A DNA stretch of 64,000 nt, taken from positions 27,364,935 to 27,428,934 of the forward strand of contig OX155957.1 in assembly GCA_944548615.1 (NCBI GenBank), written 5' to 3'. The notes beneath the pieces are model-generated. The model did not search any database. It was not told the origin of the DNA and worked only from the letters and a program-made list of their open reading frames with translations. Origin of the DNA: Micropterix aruncella. Its lineage: Eukaryota; Arthropoda; Insecta; Lepidoptera; Micropterigidae. Numbering within the stretch: position 1 is the stretch's first letter; every line of letters starts with the position of its first letter. Of the stretch, positions 1 through 11,160 are shown piece by piece. Made by a program: the position numbers and the translations under genes.

Positions 1-229
1 GAGGGAAAAATCAAATAAAATTCTTTATTCGCTAGATTGTTGATCTTTTAGTCAATAATGAAGATAGGAATTTCAATACTGGGCTCTTCCAATGCTGGTA
101 TTTTACAAGATTTTATTTACCTTTCAATGTCTGTTAGTTTGTTAGTGTTAGTTTGTTAATGTCAAATCAAGCAAGCTGAATTAGAACCATTTCCTCTTAT
201 CCTATGAAGTTGAAATTTTAAACTTTGGT
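1..229. other. AT-rich sequence, no gene seen
   Basis: Unremarkable AT-rich sequence. Short open frames here carry no recognisable motif and I treat them as chance. Confidence 0.5.
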
Positions 230-505
230 TCAGTTCCGATGACAATGCATTTTTATGATGAGCATAACCTACACCCAGGATCGGCTCTCGACCAGAATAC
301 ACTTCCACGGTCAAAGCACCGACACTTTTGTTCACGCATTCAATTATGATAGTTGTTCTAAATTTTACCATGACATTGCTGCTGCACTCAGGGTTAGCTC
401 CCGACGAAGATACTCCTCAACGGTCAACAGCACAGAAACGAAATTTTGTATACGCATTCAATTATGATAGGCCATATTAATTTCTACTGTGACACCCAGG
501 GTTGG
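230..505. repeat. Tandem repeat, ~110-bp unit, about 2.5 copies
   Basis: The phrase CATTCAATTATGATAG occurs near 337 and 453. The phrases beginning ACACCCAGG / GCACTCAGG / ACACCCAGG recur near 271, 385 and 491, giving a spacing of about 110 bp. A related single block (CATTCCATTATGATAG followed by a CACCATGACATGGCTGCTGCAC segment) lies at 31800-31852, so this is a dispersed family and not a purely local duplication. No coding meaning is evident. Confidence 0.6.
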
Positions 506-567
506 CTCGGGGCAGAGAACTTTAATATAAGCTTATTTTTAAAAATGTGTTTTTATTATTAACTTAT

Positions 568-1295
568 TGATGGTGAACGGTGTCGTGCAGCTTGGGCCAC
601 AAGATACACTTTGTTCTCGAATCTGCTCAACTCACGATTCAGCTCCTATTCAGAAGCCTCCTCGTGTGGAAGGCTACCCCGGATAAGACTCTCGCATCTC
701 AGGCCTCAAAGCTGGTGGACCGGTTTCTCCCTGCGGGATTGAATCCCGGCGCCACTGGACGGTTTGCGCACCGTTTGCCGAAGCCAATCGGTTGTGTATT
801 CTGACTAATTGCTGAAGGAGTCTCGAGACTATGGAAATACACTGTCTCCTAAGCATCAGGGGTGGATGTCGACCTGTTGTCATGCCACTCTTGAAATGAC
901 CTTGGGCCACTCAATTCCGTGTGGCACTACGGGCAAAGAACGCCCAGGTCCGCGATAAATTCTTATTGAATTACCGCTGTAATACAACAGGTAGAAGTCG
1001 CGTAAACGACTTCGGACCCGTAACTAGCCGGAAGGACGGAGATATCCTGAAGGTTAATTCCAGACGAAGATATCCTACCAAAGCTTGTAGTTAGGGAGCA
1101 AGGCTGCCCGCTGGTTACCTTTCCCGGTGCCTCGCCGTAAAGCGTCGGTCTCTTACGGGCTGCTGGTAAGCTAGACAGTAGATTGTCTTGTCTTTATTCT
1201 TCTACGCTCATCCTACAGCTGAAAGAATGATTATATATCGTTCGTTATACCAGCCTGGGGTGACGGGTTCGCCCATCGTAGTCGACACCGCCCTT
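568..1295 (+). repeat. GC-rich interspersed family F1, copy A
   Basis: A ~730-bp GC-rich block running from GTGCAGCTTGGGCCAC to GTAGTCGACACCGCCC. The same order of landmarks recurs in copies C (8318-9050), G (47736-49098) and H (52235-52500): GGACGGTTTGCGCACCG, the TGACCTTGGGCCACT block, TACCGCTGTAATACAACAGG, and GTGACGGGTTCGCCC. Open frames exist (for example 580-804) but no frame stays open across copies, so I regard it as non-coding. Its class is unknown; see the findings. Confidence 0.75.
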
Positions 1296-1400
1296 CTGTT
1301 AGTTTCTACTCTTTATTGTGAAATTCCACAATGGGCGGGATTATTATCCTACGACCATCTATAACAACCAACCCTTCATGAAGTGTTTATATGTATACTA

Positions 1401-1618
1401 GCTGCGCCCCGTGGTTTCACCCGCGTGGTGATGGAAAATTGTGATAATGATGATACAAAACTATATATCTTTATAAATTATAACCTATATGTTATTCTGA
1501 TGTGTAAGCTATATTACTGTAAAGTTTCATCAAAATCCATTCGTAGTTTTTGCGTGAAAGAGTAACAAACATCCATACATACATTCTTACAAACTTTCGC
1601 GTTTATATAGTAGTAGGA
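1401..1618 (-). mobile_element. Short complete non-autonomous Helitron (218 bp)
   Basis: On the minus strand the element begins with TCCTACTACTATATAAACGC at 1618, preceded by A. It ends with a GC-rich hairpin (CGCGGGTGAAACCACGGGGCG) about 10 nt before terminal CTAG (1404-1401), followed by T. A 5' TC, a 3' hairpin plus CTRR, and an A/T insertion site are the structural signature of Helitrons. No coding capacity. The internal open frame on the plus strand is incidental. Confidence 0.75.
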
Positions 1619-1639
1619 TTGCGTGTATACATGTGTGCA

Positions 1640-2300
1640 AATGAGTGTCTAGTTATTGTATTCGATCGACGATAGGAAAATGCAATTACGTGAATTTTAT
1701 CCCAACGGAAAATGGAGCACGCTAAACATTCAACAATTCAATAATATTGGCAATTCAACACTAAAATCGACAAAAAGGGTAAAAGCTCTAGGAGTACTTC
1801 TCGACGAGCACCTGACGTTGAAAGAGCATATCGATAATGTAGTAAATAAGAGCGAGAGAACACTTGGTTTTATAAATAGGGTTACTAAACCGTTCAAAAA
1901 CAATAACTCCTTCAACCTGCTTATAATTCTCTAGTACGCATATAACTGGAGTTTGGTTCCATAATTTGGAATCAATACTATGAGGTCCATTCGAAAGCGA
2001 TAGATTTACGATACGCGGATAACAACCTATAAAAGCTGTCCAACAAAAACTCTCTACTCGTATGAAGAGCGTTCAAATTACTTGAAGATTTTCACTTTTA
2101 GAAGAGGAGAGTGTGCGGAAGCCTAATATTTTTGCACACGGCTGGATAGACTCACACAGCTTTATTAGGAGCATTAAATTTCAACGCACCATCCAGACGA
2201 CTGAGGCTGCACTCAACTTTCCACATTTCCATTTGGCAGACAATCTTTCCACAATCCTATCTCACATGTGTGACGGTTATACAACACATAGTCAATATTG
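1640..2300 (+). pseudogene. Non-LTR retrotransposon (Jockey-like) reverse transcriptase C-terminus, degraded
   Basis: The frame 1656-1934 reads through the post-catalytic 'LGV..D..LTLKEHI..V..K..R.LGFI.R' region typical of Jockey-group reverse transcriptases. After a stop at 1932-1934 the homology continues in another frame as LEFGSIIWNQYYEVHSKAID, which is the 'SILEYGSVIWNP' block of this family. A later segment near 2175-2260 reads ALNFNAP...LRLHSTFHI, the usual family C-terminus. Stops and frame changes show it is dead. RT catalytic motifs lie upstream and are missing, so the copy is 5' truncated. Exact clade not determined. Confidence 0.8.
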
Positions 2301-2589
2301 ATGATAATATTATTTTTTTCAGCCTGGGACCCCAACAACAATTAAACCCATTTTAGAGTCTAAATAACGAGATATATTGATTGTTAATATTTTTACTTCG
2401 AATTTATTGTAAATTTAATTCTGACATTTTCATTTCTATGATATTTGTTAGGGATCTCTTTTTGTGCTATAATTGAATGGCCTAATGAATCGTTATTATT
2501 TTTAGTTCCTTTTCTTTCACGTTGTACATAAAATCAGTTTTTATATTGTTATTTGATTTTAATAATTGTATAATAATCGGGAGCTAATG
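2301..2589. other. Probable 3' UTR of the preceding LINE relic
   Basis: AT-rich non-coding sequence directly after the RT relic. No clear poly(A) or microsatellite tail marks its end, so the boundary with the next repeat is approximate. Confidence 0.35.
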
Positions 2590-3236
2590 GGCCCATGATG
2601 GGTTGGCCACGAAGACCTATGTGTTCAGGGTCGGTCACACTCACGGGTCAACACCCATCCGACGGCCTCCACGCACGGGGTGCAAACCTGGGTAGGACTC
2701 TGGCCTTGGTCAGTTTCCCCTGGGAATCAAACCTCTGGCGCTCCTGGACGGTCTGCGCACCGTGCAGCGCAAGCCAATCGATTGTGCACTATAACAGTCG
2801 TGGGAGTCTGGAAGCTGTATTGTTTCCTATAGAGCGGGGGTGGTTGCGTACCTTACGGCGACTGCTCTTGAAATGACCATTGGCCATCCGATCCTGGGTA
2901 AGAGGCGGGCAAAGGACGCCATGGTCCGCGATAGATTCGGTATATACCGTTTCACCGCTTCGTAAGGGAGAGGATTTCGCAAGCGACCTCGAACTCGGAA
3001 CCAATCGAGAGACCGGAGAAATCTGGTCACAATTGGAAGTTAGGGCGCGAGTGTCGGGCCCGCCAGGTAACATAACTGGCTATCTCGCGGTAAGGCGTTG
3101 GTCTCTAACGGGTTGTGGCGTAGCTAGACGGTGGATTGTTTTTGTCCTAAGTCTTCTACGCTCACTCCAGGGAGATAGAACGACTAATCGTTAAAACTCC
3201 CTGTGGTGAGGGCTTGCCCGTTGTAGTCGACAGCTT
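2590..3236 (+). repeat. GC-rich interspersed family F1, copy B (second subfamily)
   Basis: About 645 bp, aligned end to end with copies D1 (20183-20840) and F (44950-45522). Landmarks: CACGGGTCAACACCCATCCG, GGACGGTCTGCGCACCG, CAATCGATTGTGCA, and a terminal GACAGC after CCGTTGTAGTC. The 5' third differs from the copy A/C/G/H subfamily while the 3' two thirds align, so two subfamilies coexist. Open frames at 2595-2876 and 2880-3194 do not stay open in the other copies. Confidence 0.7.
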
Positions 3237-3252
3237 AAGTTGTATAATAATA

Positions 3253-3950
3253 GGTTTTGTTTAATACTTCTTAATGAATCGCCAGTAAACAGCACATATG
3301 CAATAACTAATTTAGCACGCGGAGTAAACACAGAATATTATGCTCTAATGAGTTTTTGTTTAATACTTTTTAATGATTCGCCAGTAAACAGCACATAGGC
3401 AATAACTAATTGAGCACGCGGAGTAAACATAGAATATTATGCTCTAATCAGTATTTGTGGAAATTTGGTAATAACTAATGCATTTGTTGTAGTATTGTTT
3501 ATGTAGTGTTTATGTTATAGTATTGTTTATGTCTACTATTACTATTATCCTATGTTTTAAATTCGTATATATTTTTTTCTACTTTTTATTTTTAGTTTTA
3601 ATTTGTGTAAAAAATACATTGTTAGACTTAGTCCTTTGCTAGATTTCAAAAATCGTAAATATTTCAATCAAATGCATCAGTTTGCGCGTCGACAAGCAAA
3701 GTATGACACAGCACAGCCAGATACAGACCTTCTAGGTCTTGTTGGTTGTGCGATTTCGCTTCATTTCAGATATGCTAGCTTGTTTATATGCATAGAGCTA
3801 TGTTTTTTCGCTATATTAATGTTAATTTTCAACGATTCTGCATGTATAACAGTATGTATGTCCTTGACTTTTTTTTTGTACATTTCTTTATAAAATAAAA
3901 TAAAATAAAAATATACTAAATAAATAAATAAATAAATAATATACTTGTAT
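3253..3950 (+). repeat. 97-bp direct duplication followed by an AT-rich retroelement-like tail
   Basis: Two adjacent ~97-bp units (3253-3350 and 3351-3449) share GCCAGTAAACAGCACAT and GAATATTATGCTCTAAT. A diverged single copy lies at 9300-9370, there followed by (AAAT)n. Downstream, 3890-3940 runs into AAATA/AAAT tandem repeats, as at the 3' end of non-LTR elements. I infer a LINE 3' UTR. The 96-codon frame at 3603-3893 has no recognisable motif. Confidence 0.5.
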
Positions 3951-4365
3951 TCCGATGTTTCGATATTTCGGTAAGGAAGCTGTCATTTTGCATATTAGGC
4001 ATACTGTCTGTAGCAATTATCCAAAGAGATAAATTTTTCGCATTAAATAACCGCGTTGGTTTTTTGAATTTACAGCTGCGGTTGTGTGCGTCAGTATGTT
4101 TGAACTTTCAGCTCTACGTGGTTCAGCCACTGATTGCATTGTTCAGCGCTCCAGCGTTTAATTAATTATTTAAAACGTCATTTCTGTCGACATTTTTGTT
4201 TTGCTAACGAGCTAATGGATTGGCGGCAAAAGTGGGAATTCCGCTCAATTTAGTAGTGTAATTGTTTCAGAGAAATTTTACATGGAATCCTTTTTTTTGT
4301 AATTTTGTAGTGTTAAATTATTCAACCATACGTTAATGAAATCGTAGTTAATAAATATATTCGCA
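3951..4365. other. No gene or repeat recognised
   Basis: Mixed-composition sequence without long open frames or obvious repeats. Confidence 0.4.
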
Positions 4366-4367
4366 TA

Positions 4368-5300
4368 CAGTGGTTGACCATATTAATAGGGACACTGTGA
4401 ATTTTGGTACTAATTTGAACATTTTAAAAACATTAAACCCCTATACGATATTTGTTTTTTAGTATTTAAAGACATCAAATCATGGTGTTTTGTACCTACG
4501 TAAATAATAAATTAATTTTGGGCCATCCTAATCATATAAAAAGGCACTATCCGTGTAAAATAGTAAATTGACAATTCTTATTCGAAATTATAGTTTTGTC
4601 CTCACGGAGAGTCTGATTGCAGTCAGATTCGTTTCTCATAATCATGATAACAATTCACCAGAACACCATGTAGATAATCATTAATTTTGTCATTATATGC
4701 CCCCCCCCCCCCCATTATGTTAAAAAATATTTGAATCTTTTTGGAAATATTCAGTAAAATTCTTTTTTTTTGTTTGATTTATTATTGGCTTTAGTAATAT
4801 TTATATCAAAAAATACTTAAAACTCGCTTTAATATCTATTCAAAAATATATTTTTATTAAATATATTTAAAAGTAATCAAGAAATATAAAAAAAATATAT
4901 ATTCTGCTGAATATTTGTAAATAATATTCCGAATATTACTGAATATTTATAAATAAGAAAAAAATGTTCATAGAAAAATGGTAAAATAAAAATTTTGATT
5001 TTGAGAAACGGATCTTATTATCATGATTCTTTCCGTGATGACACAAAATATTATTCTAGAGATAAGTTGACAAATTCAATATTTTACGGAGTCTTCCAAT
5101 TCTTATTATTCTTATTAGTCTATCCAAATCTTATTATTTTGAAAGTTTAAGTGAACTTATTAATATTTAAGTACACAAAATAATTCAATATAAATAATCT
5201 TAAAAAATCAAAAACTACCATGGTTTAGGAGTGAATTTAATTCAGATGTGAAAATTAGTACCAATATTCGCAGTGTCTCTACTAACATGGCCATCCGATG
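4368..5300. mobile_element. Tc1/mariner-type foldback MITE (933 bp)
   Basis: The left end starts CAGTGGTTGACCATATTAAT directly after TA (4366-4367). The right end is its inverted, diverged copy ending at 5300, followed by TA (5301-5302). The inverted similarity extends well inward: TTGACAATTCTTATTC near 4568 mirrors a segment near 5065, and CTCATAATCATGATAA near 4637 mirrors 5020. The arms are therefore roughly 280 bp. A TA duplication and CAGTG termini fit Tc1/mariner non-autonomous elements. There is no transposase frame. The poly(C) run at 4698-4713 lies inside it. Confidence 0.7.
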
Positions 5301-5823
5301 TAGTTATAGAAAATAGATCCAATACTCACAGTCTACCTATTAATATGGCCACCTACTGTAGTTCTAAAATAAATCCAATATTCACAGTGTACCTATTAAT
5401 ATGGCCACCCATTGTAATTCTAAAATAGATCCAATATTTACAGTATACCTATTAATATGGCCACCAACTGTAGTTCTAAAATAGATCCAATATTCACAGT
5501 GTACCTAATAATATGGCCACCCACTGTAGTTCTAAAATAGATCAAATATTCACATTGCATCTGTTTATATGGTCATCCACTGTAGTTCTAAAATAGATCC
5601 AATATTCACAGTGTACCTATTAATATGGCCATCCACTGTAGTTCTTAAATAGATCTAATATTCACACTGTACCTATTAATATAGCTACCCCCTGTATTTC
5701 TAATATAGATCCAATATTCACAGTGTACCTATTAATATGGCCACTCACTGTAGTTCTAAAATAGAAACAATATTCACAGTGTACCTATTAATATGGCCAC
5801 CCACTGAAGTTCTAAAATAGATT
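5301..5823. repeat. 56-bp satellite array, ~9 units (10 counting the MITE end)
   Basis: Units of ~56 bp carry CAGTGTACCTATTAATATGG, then CCACCCACTG, TA and a GTTCTAAAATAGATCCAATA spacer. The start of the GGCCA-type block falls near 5289, 5345, 5402, 5459, 5515, 5571, 5628, 5683, 5739 and 5795. Each unit contains the outer ~30 bp of the neighbouring MITE's right terminal repeat plus the TA and a short flank, so the array appears to be an expansion of the transposon end. Confidence 0.85.
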
Positions 5824-7473
5824 ATTATAATTATTTTAAAATCTCTGTTTAAAAACACATTGTTGGCTAGCGAGCTACTACTTAGTCCAATTCAAAACCG
5901 CAACTCTCTGTTGTAAGTAAAATCTCTATTGCAGACTAGACGCTGCATTTATAAGTCTAAGTAGGTTCAGCTGCGACAATTTAACTAGGCCACTCAGAGG
6001 CATCCGGGCCGCAGAGCAATCTCAGTAGTGGAAGAAATTCACCGCTCTGCTTTTGGATGGAAATAATTGGAGGATTACATTCCGCGCGTACTTCACAGCG
6101 TAAAGCAACCGCCGAGTTATTCCAGTCATCCTATACTAGTACGTACTATATCATGAGCTTATATGCGACAATATAGATAGAGCTGATGTCGATTTCTATT
6201 ACAAGATAGTTGAAGTAGATAATCTACTACAAGAAAATTGTATTATTACACAAATTTATTGGTAGTTCTGAATGATTGTACCATTGATTACATTTTATAT
6301 GGAGGGAAAAAAAATAATCTTGTGGACTAATTGCGAAAAGGGTGCCTAACAGAGAATTTATATAGAATTTTATTTTCTGCCTCCGGATCGGTTTGGAAAT
6401 TACGGTAAAATTTTGAAAAAATCGTATATTTTTTAATTCATTACAGCAAGGTGAAAAGAGGCCTAATAGTATGTATTTATAAAATATAACACAATTTTAT
6501 GAGTAATATTTATGTATTGAAATTTTAAAAGACACAAAAAAACTTATAGAAATCACAACTTTAATAAGTGCTTAGAAATGTAGCTTACTATCAACTTCGG
6601 CATAGCTCTACGATGCTTGATTTGGGATTCTATGAAGTAATCTTCTGTATTTTATTTTTGCTCAACTTGGCTGAAAACTAAGTAAAACTCTTAACTGATC
6701 TTTCAACTGCTCGAAATAGGCATGACAAACGTAGTAGAGGAGAGTCTCCTTTTCTTTTTTGTTCTTCTCTGCAAAGTGATTATTATTGTAAACGTATAAC
6801 GACTATCGGGTATCGGTTTAAATTTTGTTGTTGTAAAGCCGAATTTGGCAATCTGGCCGAATTTGAGGGCCATGATTTTTCAAATGTTGTGCCCATTTGA
6901 ATTACTTAAAAAAGTAGAGCCTTATTGTCTGATTATTTTATATGGTCTTATACATGTACTTTTGGTTTAAAATGCATAACGTAGATTTGATTTGATTATT
7001 TAACATTTTACTGACAATTTGAATATTACGATATCTTTTCAAATTACTAACTACTTCAAATATTAGGCTTCTATTTTGATTATTTAAATTTTTAGTTTGA
7101 CAATCTAGTAGTTAATTCTTGGCTACCTATGTATGTTCAGTAAAGAGTAGTAACGAGACTTACTACCTAGCACAATTATTTTGACATGTCCAAGAGCGGT
7201 CTTTAGCCGTCAATTGGACACGACGAAAATGTAATGTAATGTAAATAAGGTTGACGTAGGATGACGCATCGAGGTTTAAGAGAAGGAAGTTGGAACAGTC
7301 AAAATTTACTCTGCTGCTAAGCGCTTTTAAAATGCGATTTGGGCCCAGTTCACGTATATGTGGTTAAGAATCGGTCAGCATCGCCAGCAATGCATTTTCA
7401 GGGTGAACGCGAAATCTTTTACGCAGAAAACGAGGTGGTCTTTTTCTAAATAGGTTTTTAATAATAATCAATC
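5824..7473. other. 1.6 kb with no recognised gene
   Basis: Mostly AT-rich with a GC-richer patch at 5940-6140. No open frame above 60 codons and no clear repeat structure apart from the small direct repeat ATGTAATGTAATGTAA near 7230. I see nothing I can name. Confidence 0.4.
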
Positions 7474-7477
7474 ATAA

Positions 7478-8104
7478 CCCTTCGGCTACGTAACGACCAA
7501 ATTTGGTTGACTACGTAACGACCAATATTGGCGGCTTGCTCTCGGAGCGCATAGTAATTTATTTTCTAATTCGAACGCATCCTAAAATCCATACCAAATA
7601 TCTCATTATTACCATAGATACATAGACGGCCGCTAGAATAATTTCGCGCGTCATTTCGCAGATATTTCTGGTAAAATTCTATTATCAAACACCATATTTT
7701 TGTTTTTTTTTTGTTTTAATGAGTTAATAACTAAATATTTTTGTATGTAAATAAGCAAAACGAAATATTACCATTGATAGATAATCTAATAAAGATCACT
7801 ACATAATTTACAATTTCTAAATAGAGTTTCGTATTTTCCGTAAGGCAAGTACAAATAAGAAATGCCGAGTTTTTTTCACTTTTTCGATTTTCTCATATTT
7901 ATTCATAATTATCTAATTGTTTTATAAAATAATATTTCAATATTCTATATACGAAATTTCAATGCGATCATTACACAGTTATTATTTTTATTATTGCTAT
8001 AGTAGTTCCATAGTTATAGTACTTTTTGTCGAGCGCGGCGATATTGCAAGAAATTCCAATAAATTGCCGCGGTCTGCCATGAAATTATGCCGCTACTCGA
8101 AGGG
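7478..8104. mobile_element. Possible piggyBac-type MITE (627 bp)
   Basis: The right end reads ...CGAAGGG followed by TTAA (8105-8108). The left end starts CCCTTCGGCTACG after ATAA (7474-7477). The inverted ends match CCCTTCG exactly and then partially (GCTACG against AGTAGCG). CCC termini and a TTAA target are the piggyBac signature. The left flank is one base off TTAA and the TIR is short, so this is tentative. Non-coding. Confidence 0.4.
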
Positions 8105-8317
8105 TTAAAATTAAAAGTGCCGAAAGCAAAGAAATTCTTAAAAGATTACCTCAATGTTGTTACATAATTTTGTAATTTTCATTACTGTTTCGTAAATCAG
8201 CGACTATTTTGTATTCAATTTTAACGGAATGAAAAGCCGGGCCAGCCGAGCGCACCTCTTTTGATCAGGGAATAAGAATTCTTAAAATAAATAGCATGCT
8301 AAAGCCGCTTTGACGGT

Positions 8318-9050
8318 TAGTTGGGCTGTGTCGACTACAACGGGCGAAACCGTCACATCAGGCTGGTATAACGATATGTGATCGTTCTTTTAGCCGTAGG
8401 ATAAGCGTAGAAGACTTAGAGTCAAGACAATCTACTGTCTAGCTAGCCAACAGCCCGTTAGAGACCAACGCCTTACGGCGAGTCACCGGGCAAAGTAACC
8501 AGCGGGCAGCCTTGCCCTATAACTACCACTTTTGGTAGTATATCTCCGTCTGGAGTTAACCTTCAGGATACCTCCATCTTCCAAACTGGTTGCGGGTTCG
8601 AAGTCGTCTACCTGTTGTATTACAGCGGTAATTCAATTTGGATTTACCGCGGACCTATGCGTTCTTTGCCCGTAGTGCCACGCGGGATCGGGTGGCCCAA
8701 GGTCATTTCAAGAGTGGCATGACAACAGGTCAACATCCACCCCCGCTGCTTAGAAGACAGTATATTTCCATAGTCTCCAGACTCCTTCAGCAATTAGTCG
8801 GAATGCACAATCGATTGGCCTCGTCGATCGGTGCGCAAACCGTCCAGCGGTTTGGCGCCGGGATGCAATCCCACCAGGAGAAACCGGCTCACCAGCTTTA
8901 ATGTCTGAGACGCGAGAGTCTTACCCGGGGTAGCCTTCCGCACGAGGAGCTGAATCGTGCTGAATCTGAATAGGAGCTGAATCGTCAGTTGAGCCGATCT
9001 GAGAGCACAGTGGATCTTGTGGCCCAAGCTGCATGAAACTATTCTCTACC
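8318..9050 (-). repeat. GC-rich interspersed family F1, copy C
   Basis: Near full-length minus-strand copy, from the GTCGACTACAACGGGCGAAA side (element 3' end) to GTGGCCCAAGCTGCATG (element 5' side). It aligns throughout with copies A and G. The frames 8638-8901 (+) and 8794-9027 (-) fall inside the repeat and are not conserved between copies. Confidence 0.75.
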
Positions 9051-9454
9051 CGTTGACACGGTCAGAGTAAACTTAGACCGCTACCTACTCGGATGCTACT
9101 CATATTGTTACGAGCTAGCTCGGATAAGAGTAGTGGCCGGTAATGGCGGGCGGACTTACATGCCATTAAATATCACCATACAACCGTCAACGTACTTTAA
9201 TGAATATATATTTTATTTTGTCATCTATTATTTTTAAATTTTGTTTTGATATTTTTTAAGGATATGAATTTTTGTACTGATACTTTTGTAAATCATGAGA
9301 TAAACGGCGCATACGCAATTATTAATTAAGCATGCGAAGTACGCATACAATATTATACTCTATTTAGTAACAATGTAAAAATATTAGCGATAACCATGTA
9401 TTATTAGAGTATTGTTTGACTACCTATTGTACTAAATAAATAAATAAATAAATT
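9051..9454. other. Intergenic sequence with a retroelement-like (AAAT)n tail at 9290-9454
   Basis: 9300-9370 is a diverged copy of the 97-bp unit at 3253-3449. It ends in an AAATAAATAAATAAAT tract at 9434-9452, consistent with a plus-strand non-LTR element 3' end. The first part (9051-9290) has no feature I recognise. Confidence 0.4.
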
Positions 9455-9658
9455 ATGTAGATGCTTCATATTAAATTCAGTGACAAAATGCCACAAAGCA
9501 TTAATCACGATAAATAAGCGCTTTCATGGCAGGTTTAGTTCACTTGAACCCGCCCACCTTTCAAAATTACTACCCGAATATGTATATAAATACCTATATT
9601 ATAAGGTATACAGAAGGTATGAACATTCAAGCGCAGATTTTTTGGTTATATTTAATAA
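9455..9658 (-). pseudogene. LINE fragment related to 10773-11160
   Basis: The stretch around ATTCAGTGACAAAATGCCAC matches 11070-11170, where the same sequence leads into a minus-strand LINE C-terminal frame. Translation of the minus strand here is interrupted by stops. It is directly abutted by the Helitron end at 9660. The plus-strand frame 9480-9851 crosses the Helitron boundary and is spurious. Confidence 0.45.
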
Positions 9659-9659
9659 A

Positions 9660-10538
9660 CTAGCTGACCTATGCCCACTTCCTTGGGCGGTAAACATTTT
9701 GACTTGTGATGAAATTATGAGTGTGGTTCGGTTAGTACTGAGTGCTATGATTTATTTCCTGACTGCCAAAAGGAGAGTTATACTTTTACTGCATATGTAT
9801 GTATGTATTTCCATGCCAATTTGGCTATATTACCGGGTTTCAAATGAGTGAATGAAATGTTTATGATTGAATAAATTATGTATATTTTAATTGTTCAACT
9901 CTCTGTATACTATATTAGATGTAATATTATTATTTGGTACCAAAATATATTGTCTTTCAGGAGTTCCAACCCGAGATACGGTCGCGGTTCCATACCTATG
10001 TCGTATTATCTCTTTACCCATTTATGCAGTAAAAAAGAATGTATATGCAATAAAAGGGAAAAGTCTTTTGTTTTAAACACTTGAGACGAAAAATTTACTT
10101 ATTTTGATAAGAAATCATTATTGTTTATAATATGACCAGTAAACATGACCTAATGATTTCAATTATTTTTTTTATATAAAAACACTACTTTTTGTGACTT
10201 AAATATAAAATTTACACATATGCTGTCGCTGACTTTTTCGTAGGCATTATCAAGCTCGACAACTTTATTGTAGAACTCAATCATATATCTCTCATCGTTA
10301 AGGCAGCTTTCGTAGGAAACCTTTGCGTTGACCGTTTTTTCTCCGACTTACTTTGCAAATCCGACTAATACGAAAAGTCTTTTTTATTTTTCGGATTAAT
10401 ATATAACCTATGACACTCACGAATAACGTGGCTTTCTATTGGTAAGATAATTTTCAAAATCGGTTCAGTAGAACCATAGATTACTCCCTACAACCTCACA
10501 AACTCACAAACTTTACCTCTTTATAATATTAGTATAGA
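9660..10538 (-). mobile_element. Non-autonomous Helitron with internal insertion (879 bp)
   Basis: The minus-strand 5' end is TCTATACTAATATTATAAAG at 10538. The 3' end is hairpin GCCCAAGGAAGTGGGC plus CTAG at 9663-9660, followed by T. It matches the copies at 28554-31384 and 55361-55845. Between about 9836 and 10000 it carries sequence absent from those copies, so an insertion or a diverged middle is likely. The base before the 5' TC is G rather than the usual A. Non-coding. Confidence 0.75.
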
Positions 10539-10772
10539 CAAAAGTTTTCTTAAATTATCATACGTACTATCGTGCTATCGTACTATCGTACATATTGTAA
10601 TAATAATCAATTAGAAATTTTCGATAACTTTACAAATTAAAGATAGTCACAAAAATGAAAAATAGAAAAAAAATATAAATCTTTCCAAATTAGTAATGAT
10701 AATAATAGCTGATCGCCATCGTCAGAATAAAAATCACAATATGTTAGTCAATAATAGATAGAATAAAGATAG

Positions 10773-11160
10773 TCAAATATTGTTAAAAACGATACTGTCA
10801 AAATTCTTAATGCCATAAATTGAGTTTTTAATTAAAATACATTGTATCTTTTTCTTAAAGTGAGCCTTCCTAAGGACTCTGATGCATAGTGGCAATTCAT
10901 TGTAAAAATAAAGGGACATTGACAGTCGTACTTTAAAATGGCGCAAGTCCTCTTTCGTTCGCGTATCATGCGAATGAATATCTGAGTTAATTGAAGCAGT
11001 CGCGATATTTTTTCCTGTATACATGATGTTTTGATATATACACGCGTTATTCTTCATATAAAATTCAGTGACGAAATGCCACATGGCTTTATCGTGTTAA
11101 AATAAGCGCTTTTCCGACACGTTCAGTTCACTTTAGCCCCCAGGCTGTGTGCACTCTCCT
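10773..11160 (-). pseudogene. Non-LTR retrotransposon C-terminus (Jockey/CR1 group)
   Basis: The minus-strand frame 10773-11084 reads ...IHSHDTRTKEDLRHF.VRLS....YNELP......FKKKIQ.IL, the 'H.H.TR.K..L..P..RL....YN.LP....FK..LK..L' pattern that ends many Jockey/CR1-group RT proteins. The frame starts mid-protein and the RT domain is absent, so the copy is 5' truncated. The related stretch at 9455-9658 is a second fragment. No function remains. Confidence 0.65.

Noticed and set aside
580..910. Open frames in F1 copies as a small protein family
   Set aside because: The corresponding frame is broken by stops and shifts in other copies, so conservation is at DNA level only.
3250..5830. CRISPR-like array suggested by 56-bp spacing
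   Set aside because: Eukaryotic context. Units are contiguous with no unique spacers, and they derive from a MITE end.
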